A stretch of 64,000 nt of DNA, taken from assembly GCA_025765615.1 (NCBI GenBank), contig JAIVFJ010000057.1, positions 62,001 to 126,000 on the forward strand. Direction: 5' to 3'. Positions 1 to 11,830 of the stretch are shown here, one piece after another. Source of the stretch: Zopfochytrium polystomum. Its lineage: Eukaryota > Chytridiomycota > Chytridiomycetes > Chytridiales > Chytridiaceae. The first letter of the stretch is position 1; every line of letters begins with the position of its first letter. Below the pieces are notes generated by a model. That model was not told the DNA's origin. It made no database searches and saw only the letters and a list, made by a program, of their open reading frames with translations. The position numbers and the translations under genes are program-made.

Positions 1-167
1 GGTTAATTCGCAAAAGCGGCAACGGCAGTGCACGTTGCGACTGCCGCTTGTGTCGGTCTGAAATACGAAGGGATGTTTGGTTGTGAGGAAGTGATCACGT
101 GACTCGGGTATCACTGGGAAAGGCCAACCAATCACATGAGAGGATTCCTGAAGATTGAGTGCTAAAC

Positions 168-1498
168 ATGCCACTTCCACGCCGGCTTCTTGTCGTGGCA
201 GCGGTCATCGCTGTGACCTTCTTCATCTTGCTGCACTTTGGCGGAAGCAGCCTGAATGATAGCGCGGCATCCGTGCGCGGTCCCCGTGCCGGTAAGCAGC
301 AACAACCGGCAGCGATGGACGGAGCTGGAGAAGGGGATGGTGGAGTAGGTGGCGGTGGTGGTGGTGCCGTCGTGGACAACCAAAAGGGCGCAGACGCAGC
401 GGCCGCAGCGGCAGCAGAAGCAGCAGCAGCAGCGGCGGCGGCGGCGGCGATCCACGATGAAGAGGTCGATCTGAAAGCCAAAGACGCCTACACCTCCAAA
501 GTTTTCTTCGACATCCAATACACCCCCAAGGGTCAAACGGATCCCAAGACGGGCCGGGTGGTTATCGGACTGTTTGGAAACGTTGTGCCCAAGACTACGG
601 TGAGAATCATTTTCTCTTTCGCTCACATGTTTGGCCGGCAACCTGGGCTGCCTCACTTTGCTGAAGGCGCCTGGAGAGGAAAATGCTGTCGTTCAATCGC
701 GATAAGTGGGCCTTGCTTACGCTGCAAATAATCAAGGATAACTTTCTACGGCTTGCCACTGGCTTCAACGGAATGGGCTACAAAGGCAGCAAATTCCACA
801 GGTAATTCACCGAAGGATGGACGACCTTTTCACTTATTCCAATTTCTGTTATTTTCTGAAAAGGATCATAAACGTAAGGGCGGGCAGTCGGTCACTTCTG
901 AAGGCTCACATCGTCTGAAGGATTTCATGATCCAAGGTGGTGACTTTGTCAATGGAGACGGAACTGGGGGCAAGAGGTTTGTAAGATCGCCGAAGCCGTT
1001 GAACTATGTAACAGCAACTTCCATCTATTCAGTATTTACGGGGGAGCGTTCAAAGACGAAAACTTTGCCTTCAGCCATTCCCAGCCGGGGATGGTCAGGT
1101 ATCACGGTTGCGTCTGAAGTAAGTTAGTCCTAACTGAAGTTGCTGTTCTTTCCAGTATGGCCAATTCTGGAAAGGATACAAACGGAAGCCAGTTTTTCAT
1201 AACGACCGTGGTAACGAGTTGGCTCGATGGCCAGTTGAGTGTGCTTGTCTTTTCTTCTTGTATTTTAAGCTTTGGCTTACCGAAGTCTTTCCTTTGCTGA
1301 AAGCCATGTCGTTTTTGGGCGCGTTATCGAGGGTCTTTCGATAATAGTTGATGAAATCCAAAAGGTTGAGACAGACACGCGATCCAATCGCCCAAAGGTA
1401 GGATCATGCAGCACCGCAGTACATCACAATGACCACTTCTTCGAATTCAGTTTGATGTCATTATTGTTGACTCTGGTGAACTGAAAACAAAGGCTTGA
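168..1498 (+). CDS. Cyclophilin-type peptidyl-prolyl isomerase with N-terminal membrane anchor
   Basis: Spliced gene for a peptidyl-prolyl cis-trans isomerase of the cyclophilin B type. Exons with canonical ends are 168-599, 737-801, about 900-976, 1033-1098, 1156-1233, 1304-1397 and 1451-1498. The start ATG at 168 is followed by two arginines and a hydrophobic segment of about 20 residues (signal anchor or signal peptide), then a Gly/Ala-rich linker. The fold follows in order: [58 protein letters not shown] and a C-terminal VIIVDSG. The FMIQGGDF and SQFFIT motifs carry the usual active-site residues. Oddity: the exon 2 to exon 3 junction does not close in frame with any GT-AG pair I could find, so a one-base indel, an unusual junction or a damaged allele is possible. 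There is no C-terminal KDEL-like signal. The family is clear; the localisation is inferred. Confidence 0.85.
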
Positions 1499-2040
1499 GG
1501 CACCTAATATTATTGCTGAAGCAATTAGGCTTGGATTCCCTCCCTACTCAATAAACCCAGTTTTTGATACAGGGACTTGCGGAGTGGGAGGCGTGTCACT
1601 ATTGTCATTTTACTTATCAGTGAAGATTTGCGGGAATCTACTGTTCTGCATCCCCAACCAACAATGTTGCACAAAATCCTAAAAATGGGGGAAGAGGTAA
1701 AATAGCAAGAAGTTGAATATTGTTGGACCGAAAGAGAATAGCAAAACGAATAGCACGAAGCTATGAAAGATAGTTCTTCTCTCGGAGAGAGTCGTTCAAG
1801 ATTTGAGCCCCCTAAGTTTTTTGGAATCTACACACAAAAAGCACTGGACATTTCCGTACATTTTCACGGCAGGTATAATGTCGCAGTCTCACTTGGTTCT
1901 GCCTTGTCCTGTCCTGCCCTGTTCCTGACACAGGGCAGCTATTTAAAAGGGAGGGCGTCATAAGGAAAAATAGAAATGAGAGAAAGAAGAACAGGAAGAA
2001 AAATGTTTGAACTTAAACTTTGAAGAACAATGAAACGAAC
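1499..2040. other. Intergenic stretch, no gene recognised
   Basis: This is the 3' flank of the cyclophilin gene. Only short unconvincing ORFs are present, and no homology to the repeats described elsewhere was noticed until about position 2040. Confidence 0.5.
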
Positions 2041-2537
2041 GAAAAATGAAACTTAATGATGAAATCCCCTGCCCAGGAGGCTTAGTGGTGTTCTTTAGCA
2101 GCCATCTCATGCGCAATCTTGGCAGTCTCAGTAGCTTTCTTGGAATCAGCTGGTGTGGCCTTGGCTTCTTGGAGTGTGCAGGCTGCTTGCCCTTGGCCTT
2201 CTTTGAAGGATGAGCAGGCTCTGACTTCCCATGAGGGAACTTGAGGCATTCCTTGCAAGAGTACAAGACCTAGGCTCCATGAAGGTCACAAGTACGCTTG
2301 CCATTGAGTGCCTCACTGATCTTGCACTTCTTGGGTCTTTGCTGAAGTTGCAGTTTCTGTCTCCGAAGTGCCATGGTGAGCAGAGTGTCTGCTGTTCTTC
2401 TCCTGGCTTTGCTGGTACAGCCTGTGACAGTTTGTCAACTCCTTGACAAGATCGCTGGTGTTGGCGTAGCCTGACAGCCCCTTGAGAAGATTTTGACGAA
2501 CGCCAGAGAAGATTTAATGGCCAGGCAGCATTTCCCT
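2041..2537 (-). mobile_element. Fragment of A-family copia gag
   Basis: Read on the minus strand this stretch is a diverged copy of about 49970-50470, the Gag-coding part of the A-family element. Shared blocks include the stretch coding for LLKGLSGYANTSDLVKEL and a Lys/Ala-rich tail. The reading frame is broken in several places and the fragment ends abruptly against LTR sequence at about 2538. It is a dead remnant. Confidence 0.75.
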
Positions 2538-2966
2538 TGATTTGTGGTGTGTGTGGAGAGGAAGAGAGAGAGAGAAAGAGAGCAGTAGTGATGGATGAGA
2601 GAGAGGAGGAGAGAATGGAGGGAGGAGAGAGGAGTGTGGGCAGAGAGGGAAGAGGAGCAAATGGAGGAAGAGAGGTTGGCTTGTTTGCACTGGATTCTGT
2701 CAAAGCAGCATGGAGGGGGATGGATTCCTTGTTTGATCTCTGTGAGAGGTTGCTGCTTTTTATACTCCTGCAGGTTGGAGCCATCAGAAAACAGAAGGAG
2801 CAGTGGGCTGCACAGAGCAGGCCACAGAAATGAGATAAAACAGGCTGAGCACCAATCCCCAGCCTGGGCTGAGTACCCATTCAGGGCTGAGTACCACCCA
2901 GGGCTGGACATCACCCAGGGCTGAGTACCAACCAGGGCTGAGTACCAGCCTGGGTTGAGTATCAGC
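2538..2966 (-). repeat. A-family LTR fragment
   Basis: Reverse-oriented piece of the 1.13-kb A-family LTR. It contains the GA-rich tract (CT-rich on the LTR sense strand), the TATA box complement near 2757-2765 and several 17-bp repeats of the type GCTGAGTACCA. It is cut at 2966 by an E-family LTR, so that element probably inserted into it. Confidence 0.75.
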
Positions 2967-3210
2967 TGTTAGATTTTGGGTTTTGCAGTAAGCAGTGTGC
3001 AGGAGCAACACCTCACACTGTGGTTGTAGGGAGCACCAACTATGATGAGAACTTGGTGCATTTCTTGTCACCTGGTCTTTGTCACAATTTGTATAAAGCC
3101 AAACAGCATACATTGAATAACAGTCTCCTACCTCAGCTTCATCATCACAAGAGAGTAGTCCATCAGAGTAGTTCACCACCATCCACAAACAGCAACTGTC
3201 ATTTCTTTCA
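2967..3210 (+). repeat. E-family copia LTR (5' LTR of a broken element)
   Basis: A 244-bp LTR that starts TGTTAGATTTTGGG and ends ATTTCTTTCA, close to the minus-strand LTR at 53117-53362. It is followed by TACAAAATTGTGACCCATCC, the same leader start found after the B-family 5' LTR at 43102, so this is a 5' LTR with a little internal sequence. The leader stops near 3275, where element H begins. The E-family gag at 8125 may be the continuation of the same element. Confidence 0.75.
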
Positions 3211-3275
3211 TACAAAATTGTGACCCATCCCAACACACTTGAAAGCGCACAGAACGTGCAAACAGAGGCAGTGCT

Positions 3276-5700
3276 TGAAAGAATTTGCTGTGTTGGCTGA
3301 TTGATGGATTGGGCTGCTGTGGTGTACACTACTGAAGGTGGTGGTGGTGGGAGGTTGATCTTGGCTTCTGTCAGTCTTGTGTTTGTCTGTCTTTATACAA
3401 ACTGTTACAAGGACCGTCACTTGCAAAATGCTGCAAGTCATCCTTGCAGAGCAGTAACAGGTCAAAGCTCCTGCACACTGCTTACACCAAAAGACCCAAA
3501 ACTGACACTCCCCCCTAAGCTGTGGGCAGGAGCAAAGGCCGGCATGGAGGAAAACCTTAAGCCATAGTCAACTTAAGGAAACTGTACACCAGAGAAAGAA
3601 GAATCACAAACAGGTATGACTGGCCATCAGCTGGCAGAACAGAAAGGACAGACCACACTAACAAAAATGGATGGCGGCACATATCGAACTTCAAAGGTAA
3701 AAGAAACTGAATCAAAGTAATGAAAAGGAACAGAGAAGAAAACAACTTAACAGATAAGAAAACAAATCAGAGGTAAGAAAAGAAGCAAAGGCCAATGCAA
3801 CTCAGATGGTATTCACTGAGCAGCTGAGAGAGATTTCGTCGTATAGTCTGCAGGCTGTTCTCCTCCAGCAATCCATTCAAGCCACACTACCTTTTGTTCC
3901 ACAAGCTTTCAAATATAATGGTACTTTACCATGATTTGCTTTGACCTGTTGGTGTAAAGATCATTTGAGCTGAGGTTGATCACACCACTATTGTCAGTGT
4001 AGATGACAAGAGGAGTTGGAGACAGAAGCAGTGCTGAGTAGATTTGGGATAGTGCCTAAAGTTCTCGTCCCAGTTCAGACACAGCTACGTATTCAGCTTC
4101 CTGCAGTGACAGCATGACAGTGCTGCTCCAAACAGATGTCCAACTAATAGTTGTTCCTCCGAATAGAAGATAGTAGCCAAGCTGTGATTTCCCATCTGAG
4201 TGGATACCTTGGGCAGCGTCAGAGTAACTGGCAGTGTTGGGATCCTTGCTGAAGGCACCAAGATATGAAACTGCTGGGGCAAGGTCTGGTCGCATGTGTG
4301 TTGCAAGGTAGTTGATGCCATCTTGGATTGCCTGGTACAGTCTCTGATCTGCAGTTGCTTTGTCGATCCTACGTGGCTGAAGATTGAGACTACTGGGAAG
4401 GGCAGTTACTGCAGTGCAGTTGTTGATAATGTTTGCATGGCACTGAAGTAACTCCTTGTTGTAGACTTTCTTGTGTAAGAAGATTCCGTCATGTTGATGT
4501 TCCAGCTGCATATCAAGGATGATTTTCATTGTTAGCTTGCGGTGTGGATGATGAGTTAATCTGACAAAGGAGGATGCAGTAGTCCCAGAAGATTGCACTT
4601 TCCTGACAACTGTTTGATTTAGGTGGCTGTTCAACTCCAGCAGTCAGTGCGGTGGTAATGAACTGCTTGATGCAGATTTGGCACATAAAATCTGCTGTTG
4701 AGGTATGTGTTGCTGATATCCACTGTGCCAGTGTCCCAGTTGATTCAGGCAGCCATTTCAGTGAGTTAAAGACTATTGATTTGGACAATAGGTGAGTGAG
4801 TATTCTGAATATCAATGCAATGATACTAAGTGAGGTCCTTAGCCATGAGCTGTGCATAGAAGCACTCAATGCTGCTGTCTTCACAAAGTTTGACCTTGTA
4901 GACCCATTTGTTCCAGATTATGTTGACATTGGTGGGTTGTTCGATAACTTCAGAGGCTGTCTGCACATTGGGCAGGGTGTGCTTGTCAAACACAGTTGGC
5001 CTGAATGTGTACACTTTGCAGAGTTGTCAGATGGTGGCGACAGCTGACTGGTTCTGATGGAATTTCGCCTGAAGGTGAGTTTGTGGTGGATTCCAAATTT
5101 TAAAGTGTTTTGTTTGTTTTGTGGTTGCAGAGAACTAGAATCTACTTGTGATGGTTTTAACTTTAAGAAACTTTCGGGAAAATTAGTTCAGATTTTCTAA
5201 GATACCCTGCATACAAAAGAAAGCACAAGAGAAAACTCTGCACAGGTGAGCCTTCCGCACGATGCTGGTCTGGGCTCCCCCCAGTACCCTATGAGGCGAG
5301 GCGACCATTCCTCACACAGCTTGCCCTCAACACTTTCCCCCGCGTCTCGCCAGGCACATCCGGAGAATAACTGTCTCCTGGTTGGTAATCCTTGCAGAAT
5401 GGGCTCCCTGCTCAGGACTCCACCTCCTCTGACACAGGTCAGGCCACACTAGCCTACAAGCTGGGACTTCAGTGTTCGTGGGCCATTGGTTGATTTACAT
5501 TGCCAGTCTGCCACATCTGGCCTTCCTCAGTCATGCCTATAGTGCTCCCAGTAAGGCCCACTGGAGGTGACATTAATTGCAGTAGCATGGAATCCAACCC
5601 TCGTGCCATCACCTCCAACACCAGAGCTGTACACAGTTATCTGATTCACTTTCGCTGTGGATTACCATGTGGGTGATACTTTTTACCAACTCCAGTTTAA
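3276..5700 (-). mobile_element. Degenerate B-family copia element (copy H), 3' half
   Basis: Minus-strand copia remnant. The 3' LTR is 3276-3507 (reverse complement of TGTCAGTTTTGGG to CTTTCA) with the same purine tract, CTTAGGGGGGAG, directly inside it. RT-RNase H coding pieces lie at about 3830-5040; the 4056-4634 frame matches the B element closely (MQLEHQHDGIFLH, YLATHMRPDLAPAVSYLGAF, EAEYVAVSELGREL). The intron-like IN/RT spacer is at about 5241-5670. Many stops and frameshifts and loss of the YVDD region show that it is inactive. Confidence 0.8.
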
Positions 5701-7854
5701 CTTCTTCCAATTCTGATTACTGAAGTTGAATGCTGACTGAATGGAGGAAGTTGTTGTTTTGGAGTGACTTTGCTGTGGGGAATGGTTGATGCTTTGTCTC
5801 ACTTTGTTGAGACTGCTAAAGATGGTTCAAGGTGACTGGTGGCTGAATGGAGCAAAGTGGTGATGTTGGTGTTGTTTCTGAAGCTGATATGCAGTAATGA
5901 ATGGTTGAAGGTTTTCCTGGATTTTCCTGAGACTGCTGCATATTGAATAGTTTGATGATGTGGTAATTCTGACTGTTTGACTATGAGGTGGTTGATTTTT
6001 GTTTTGTTGGTCTTGAGTGGAAAATAAAGATAGTGGTAGTAAGCATTAGTGAGAGTTAGTATATCCAGATGTTTCCACAGAGCCTGATTGCTTGATGATG
6101 AATTGCCTTTAGTCTCCAAGTGATGTTGTGGTGAATTAATGCTTGTTAAAGAATCAGCAGAATGTTTGTGTCAAATCTAACATCCAAGCCAGAACCACTA
6201 AGTTTTTGGTCTGATTACAAAAGTTGAGGGCAATCTCTGAAGTATCCAGATCCTGGTTATGCTGCATGAATGAATAAGGCATTCAAAGAACATAGCTGTT
6301 CTGGAGTGACTCTATGAAGAGCAGTTTGAAATCTAGAGTCAGTTAGATTTGGTTCTGGGAAGAATCTTAGATGAGAATGGAACTTAAGTAATCTTGCAAG
6401 GTTGAGCTTGTTTATAGTTTGCTCTGAAAAGTGTTAGTGTTGAGTGTCCAATAAAGATAAACGTTGACACTCCTCGGAATGAACCAAAAGTTATTTCAAG
6501 GAACATTGTGTTTTGTCACAGAAGTTGGTTAGGATAATTCATCAGAGTGATGCAATTGAGATGAGGACTCAGGTATGGCTGTGGAATTTCCTGTGATGTG
6601 GGACCTGGTGTAGTGTGTTAGTATGTCTGTGTATAAAAGCTGAAGCAGTCAATATGTGTGAGTTGAGGTCCCCAGCCAGGGTCAAGTAAGCCCAGCAATA
6701 ATAGGGTATTCCATAGTTTGAATACTGAGTCCAGATTCATTTGGCTGAAATAGCAGCCCGGCACCAAGAAGACCATGCCAAGTTGGTGCCAATCCATGCT
6801 GAGACCACTTTGCAACTCTGTGCTGATGATCATCATTCACTTATTCCAAGCATCCTCCATCTAATTTGGCAATACAGTGCTGATGATCATCTTTCAGTGC
6901 TGATGATCATCTTTCGCTTATCCCTAGCATCCTCCCCCCTAAGTGGAAGATGATGTTTGATGTTGTACTGGCAAAATGGTTAGAGGATTGTTAAACTACT
7001 CAACCAGTCCTTGTTCTATCAATGAATGGACAGCAAATTGTCGTTGGCTGAAGTTATGTGAGGAAAGATAAAGGGAGGCTTAGCCTGATGTAACAGAGTC
7101 CAAAGTCATGAGGAAATTGCACAAGGTTGCCATGGTTGTGAGAGTTGGCACTTGCATAACTATTGGTCATCCCAATCACTCATATGTTTGATGGTGAGAG
7201 TTTCAGTGTGGTTGAAAACACTCTGATCTCAAAAGGTGGCCATGTCAATGATAATTGTATCAGGGAATCCAGAAACTGAACCGCCGACTCCATGGGTCGA
7301 TAGGCAAGCAAGACACCATATCATTAAATCCAAATTTGTTATGCCCTATTGAAAATGAGTAAGTATTATTAAAAGGGCACAGGGCAGTTGTTAGTGGTGC
7401 AGGTCTCCAAAAACTGAAATGCCTGTGTTGATGTTCATGGAATGACGAATCATTGCTGACAGGAGACTGCATGGCTGTATGTTGAGAGGATAAAGGCAGT
7501 TACTTTGATGCATATCAAAAGAGAAGAGCAAAACACTTAGCAGATTGATTATTAGTTGATGGAGCGAGTTGGTTTTTGAGGGCCTCTGCAGTTGGTGTGG
7601 TGATTTCTGGTGCAGTAGTAGCTGAGTCTTTGTCACTTTGATTGGCCAGCTTGATGTGTTGCTTATCATAGTTATTTTGTTAGTGGGTGAATTAGCTGTA
7701 TTGGAGCTTCCCATCAACACAACTTAGCCAAAAGCCTCAATCCAATTTTCCTGCATTGCTCAGCGCCCAATCTTCGTGATTCCACTCGATGACCAATCAG
7801 ATACATCTACTTTCATTGCAGAATATTGAGTTACAAGCTGCAACCATATTTTGC
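5701..7854. other. Unassigned AT-rich stretch, probably decayed repeat
   Basis: No coding potential was recognised. Notable only for a short tandem of TGCTGATGATCATCTTTC units near 6823-6915 and for CATCCTCCCCCCTAAG at about 6928, which resembles the copia polypurine tract read in reverse. The 6.6-6.95 kb stretch may therefore be the 3' end of another minus-strand element. The last part, up to 8124, grades into the leader of the E-family gag. Confidence 0.4.
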
Positions 7855-10424
7855 GCTGTCCAGTTGTGCAACCACTAATTTTTCGCTTCAAATCCGTGAC
7901 AAGTCTGTTTTTCTTGTCCTCAACTTGCTACACACGCGTTTTGCTTGTGTTCAACTCACTACACACGCGTGCAAACTTGGCTACACCTATCCACACCCAT
8001 AACTTGACCATCAAGCGTCTTACCACACTCATTCACCTACGAAGGGTTACCACTAAATCAGGGAAATCACTGCCTTTCAAATTTCCATCCCACTGCAAAG
8101 CTCTCACACATTTACCTCCCAAGCATGAGTGAGTGTGATCAAATCAAGTATGCCTCCTGTGCATTCCCTATTCTTAAAGGTGCAGCAAGTTTTGAAGATT
8201 GGTTGGACAACCTAATTTCAGAACTATCGAACAAAAGCAATGGCCTCCACCACTGCGTCGACCCAGATCAAATTAACGTATTACGCAACCATCAAGTGGG
8301 CCCCAATGATCGGCCCAACATGCAGAGTACGCAAGGGCCCAACCACAGCAAGCATTATGCATTTGCACGAGACAGGCGTGAGCCAGTCAAATGGTTCCCA
8401 GGGACAGAAGACCAGAATGCATACTGTATCCTTCTCATTTGACGACATGTTGAACCAGAGCTCCCACAACAGTTCCCCCAACGAGGGCAAATTTCGCCTA
8501 CACACTCCAAAGAGAAATCGCAATTGCACGTCAAACAACAGATCAAGCATTGGCAAAGGAAGTCATTGTTGAGATTCGACCCACAGGGTACACTACGCCC
8601 GTTACTGATGATCCCTTTGAGTATTCCATCCAATCACATTGGATGGGGTGTTTGAAGGGCTCAGTAGATTCAATACTTGAATGGGGCGCTTGGAAGGGCT
8701 AATCTGTTCTCAATACAAAAGAGATAGGCAAAGGCGGCTGTTGTTCTAGCTTTGTTCATCCTACCGGTAGGAACAATGCAATTAGAACATGCACAAAAAC
8801 GCTCAAACTATGCACTCTGCATATGTAACACGGCACAGCAAGCATGAAGAAGCAGTGTACCACTGCCCATGCTCCAGAATTCCGCCCTCTGCTGTGCTCT
8901 GCAATCTGAGCAATGCAACAGGCACTTAGAAATCAGGGATTGCACCAATCACTGCATTTCTAAAAGTGAGATAAAAACTGAGCTCACCAGAGATTGCACC
9001 AATCATTGGATTTCTAAAAACAAGGAAAAAAGCGGCTTGTTTCCCAAACAAGCTTCCTGATTTGGAAACAACCAAACCAATTTACAAGCAACTGTTTCTC
9101 AAACAAGCTGTAAATTGGTTCTTGGTGGTACTCAGCCCAGACAAAGTACTCAGCCCTGGCTGGTACTTAGCCCTGGGTGGTGCACAGCCCAGGCTGGTAC
9201 TAGCCCTGGTTGGTACTCAGCCCTGGGTGATGCCCAGCCCTGGGTGGTACTCAGCCCTGAATGGGTACTCAGCCCAGGCTGGGGATTGGTGCTCAGCCTG
9301 TTTTATCTCATTTCTGTGGCCTGCTCTGTGCAGCCCACTGCTCCCTCTGTTTTCTCATGGCTCCAACCTGCAGGAGTATAAAAGCAGCAACCTCTAAAGA
9401 AATCCAACCCCCTCCTTGCTGCTTTGACCGAATCCAGTGCAAAACAAGCCAATCTCTCTTCCTTCATTTGCTCTCTCTTTCCTCTCTGTCCACTCACTCC
9501 TCTCTCCTCTCTCCATCCTCTCACTCCCCTTCCTTTCCCATCATCACTGCTCTCTCTCTCTCCCTTCCTCTCCACACACACCAAGTCCCTCCAGTCCTGG
9601 GTGGGATTTTATCAATCATTGATGATTTCGAACGTTTAAAAATGGAACGTGCAGAATCATCCGAGTCATTTGCAACGCGCTTCATTACAGCTTACCACAG
9701 AGTAGAAACTTTTGCAGAAAGTTCATCAGTGGAAATTCGCAGTCGCATCACACCATTTTCCAAAGTCATGCAAGTCTTCATATCTGCCCTGAACGACACG
9801 CTAATCGAAATGGGTGTTGCCAACACGTTCATGTTTGCAATGAATCCTATTACTTTTGTTTCATCATTGACTAAACTAATCACCTTATTTAAATCTACCG
9901 CCCAAAACACATATGATGAGAGGCAGGATCTAACCACAGCCGTTCCAGAAGTCACTACACTAACAGAAAATGTAATTATTCGGCCAAAGTACACTATAGT
10001 CAACCCTGTGGTTGTGACAGTTTCCAAAAACCTCAGCAGTACCAACTGTATCCTAATATCCGCCCAAGAACCTTGCAGTACCAAACCCCTCAGTCCCAAC
10101 AGTACACACCATGCCCGTATGGTGGTTTTGGCCAAGGCTGAGGAACATGGCGAGGACTTAGTACACGTGGAACAGCGATAGGTGGTACCACAATGGGACG
10201 CGGCACTGGGGGGAGTTGGTACCCAGCACAGCAACAGTCTTTTGGAGTCCAATGTCATGCATGTGGAGGCTATGGTCATGTTGCTCGACAGTGTGTCAAC
10301 ACATTTCTTCAGCAATTGTAGCAACAGCAACAGCATCAACCACGACCAAATCCAAATGCACTCTTCCTCCAGCAACCAAACCCTTCACAACAGCAGATAC
10401 AAGATGTGCTACAAAAACAGGTCT
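7855..10424 (+). mobile_element. E-family copia fragment (copy D): leader and gag, split by a solo LTR
   Basis: Leader plus Gag of an E-family copia element. The leader just before ATG 8125 is nearly identical to the leader of element E near 60130-60210. Gag begins MSECDQIKYA and runs to about 8440, then is frameshifted. It is interrupted by an A-family solo LTR at 8577-9614, resumes at 9620 (IDDFERLKMERAESSESFA) and continues to the CCHC knuckle region near 10250. A TGA lies at the same Gag position as in element E (near 10139). The fragment ends against a gypsy element at about 10425. No pol is present. Confidence 0.8.
8577..9614 (+). repeat. Solo A-family LTR inside copia gag
   Basis: A 1,038-bp LTR with ends TGTTGAGATT and GATTTTATCA, flanked by GTCAT (8572-8576) and ATCAT (9615-9619). 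This is a 5-bp target duplication with one later change. The uninterrupted gag of element E shows the empty site. It has a TATA box (TATAAAAG) at 9377-9384 preceded by about ten 17-bp repeats and followed by a CT-rich leader. It carries fewer GGAATTCC units than the other copies. Confidence 0.88.
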
Positions 10425-10448
10425 GCTTTTCCTTGTGCCTCTATATTC

Positions 10449-10844
10449 TCAGTGCAGGGGATGAAATGGGCCAACTTTGTCCTTTGCAGATGACAACAAG
10501 GTAGAGTCAAATCCATGGGATGGGGGCAGTTTCACAATGAAGTCCATGGATATTGATGAGCAAGGGCTGATGGCAATTGGGAGGGGCTCCAGAAGTCCAT
10601 AGGGCTTTTGTCTGCTGGATTTGTTTCTTTGACAGGTTTCACAGCTGCTGACATAGTTCTTGATGTACTTCCTCATGTCTGGCCAGTAGAAGTCTCTGGA
10701 AACAAGCTCATATGACTTATGCTCTCCTGGGTGTCCAGCTATTGCTGCATCATGCCTTCTCTTGAGTATCTCAAGTTTTTCCTCTTCTTGGCTAATTTGA
10801 ATCTTGTGAGGCTTGGGGTCCTTGGAAATAGCATGGGCCCACAC
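10449..10844 (-). pseudogene. Gypsy integrase, N-terminal part
   Basis: The frame contains the H2C2 zinc-binding module: RRHDAAIAGHPGEHKSYELV, then YWPDMRKYI and CETCQRNK. The start of the catalytic core follows (SISMDFIVKLP), and after a frameshift a relic of KLAHFIPC. The DDE core is incomplete because the element is truncated at about 10425. Confidence 0.78.
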
Positions 10845-10899
10845 ACTGTCAGGAAGCAGTAAAAGGTGTGCCTTGGATGGTGGGGTGAAACCATCTCCC

Positions 10900-11275
10900 C
10901 CTTCAGGTGCAAGGTCTGTCCTTCTGTGCTCATCAGCAGTGGGGCTTGAATTTTTGACTGGGAACTGTGATTCTTGAAGCTTTGACTGAGGGTTCTGTTA
11001 TTGGCAAAGACTGTGAGCTGTGGAACTTGAATCTTGAATTTGGACTGTGAACTGTGGTACTTGAATCTTTGACTGTGGGTTCTGTGAACTAGAGTCTTGG
11101 CCATGACTGTGAGCTCTATGAGCTCTACTTGAATCTTGACTGTGAACTGTGAACTGTGGAACTTGAGTCTTGGCTGGGATTTGTGAACTGCAGGGTGACA
11201 CTGGAGTTGTCTTTGGTGGTTGACCTTTAATACCTGGCTGTGAACCTTGAATCAAGGACTTGCGAGCATGAGACT
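10900..11275 (-). repeat. Degenerate minisatellite replacing gypsy RT
   Basis: About ten imperfect copies of a motif such as CTTGAATCTTGACTGTGAAC (plus strand), spaced roughly 30-40 bp. On the element sense strand this reads as Gln/Ser/Val-rich repeats (SKIQVPQFTV). It occupies the place where RT and RNase H should be. Confidence 0.6.
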
Positions 11276-11282
11276 TGGAGGC

Positions 11283-11830
11283 TTAACTTGAGTTTTGGGT
11301 GACTGTTCCAATTGGTGGAGGTTGGACTTGACCAGTGACCCAATCAATGGCAGGGTTCTGGGCTTGCAGCCATGGTAATCCCAGGATGACAGCGAATGTG
11401 GGTGAGCCAAGATCCAATACTTCCAGGTTGACCATGGATGGTGGAAAGTCTTGGGTGTGGAGGTTTAGGTTGGTTTCATGCTGATTTCCTTGAACCGAGC
11501 ATGATTGGCAAAGTGGACCTTGAGGGGTGTGGATTTCTTGGTGGTGGGAATGGCACAAGACTTGACAAGGGTGGCATCAATGATGTTGCAGGATGATCCA
11601 GAGTTGATAAGGGCCTTTGTTGTGATGGTTGACTTGGGTGACAGTTGAATCTTGACATCCATGGTGAGTGGTGGGGCTTGGAATCTGAGGTGTTTGTGGT
11701 GCTGGTGGTGGTGATGAAACAGGGGCAGCTTGGAGGAGGGTCCAGGGAATTGCCCCTCAGTGAGCCTGGACCTGGGAGTTTGGGTGCTTCTTCCTTGGGC
11801 AGTCCTTGACAGCGTGTTCCTTGGAGCCAC
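11283..11830 (-). pseudogene. Gypsy protease, broken
   Basis: Two overlapping minus-strand frames together give a retropepsin-like domain. The catalytic motif reads ALINSGSSCNIID, so the usual Asp of DSG is replaced by Asn. The flap-distal motif AVILGLPWLQ and AIDW are present. The frame break near 11470 and the missing catalytic Asp suggest no activity. Confidence 0.7.

Noticed and set aside
9062..9381. ORFs with repeated QPWVVLSP-like peptides
   Set aside because: Translation of the 17-bp repeats in the A-family LTR, repeated in every LTR copy.
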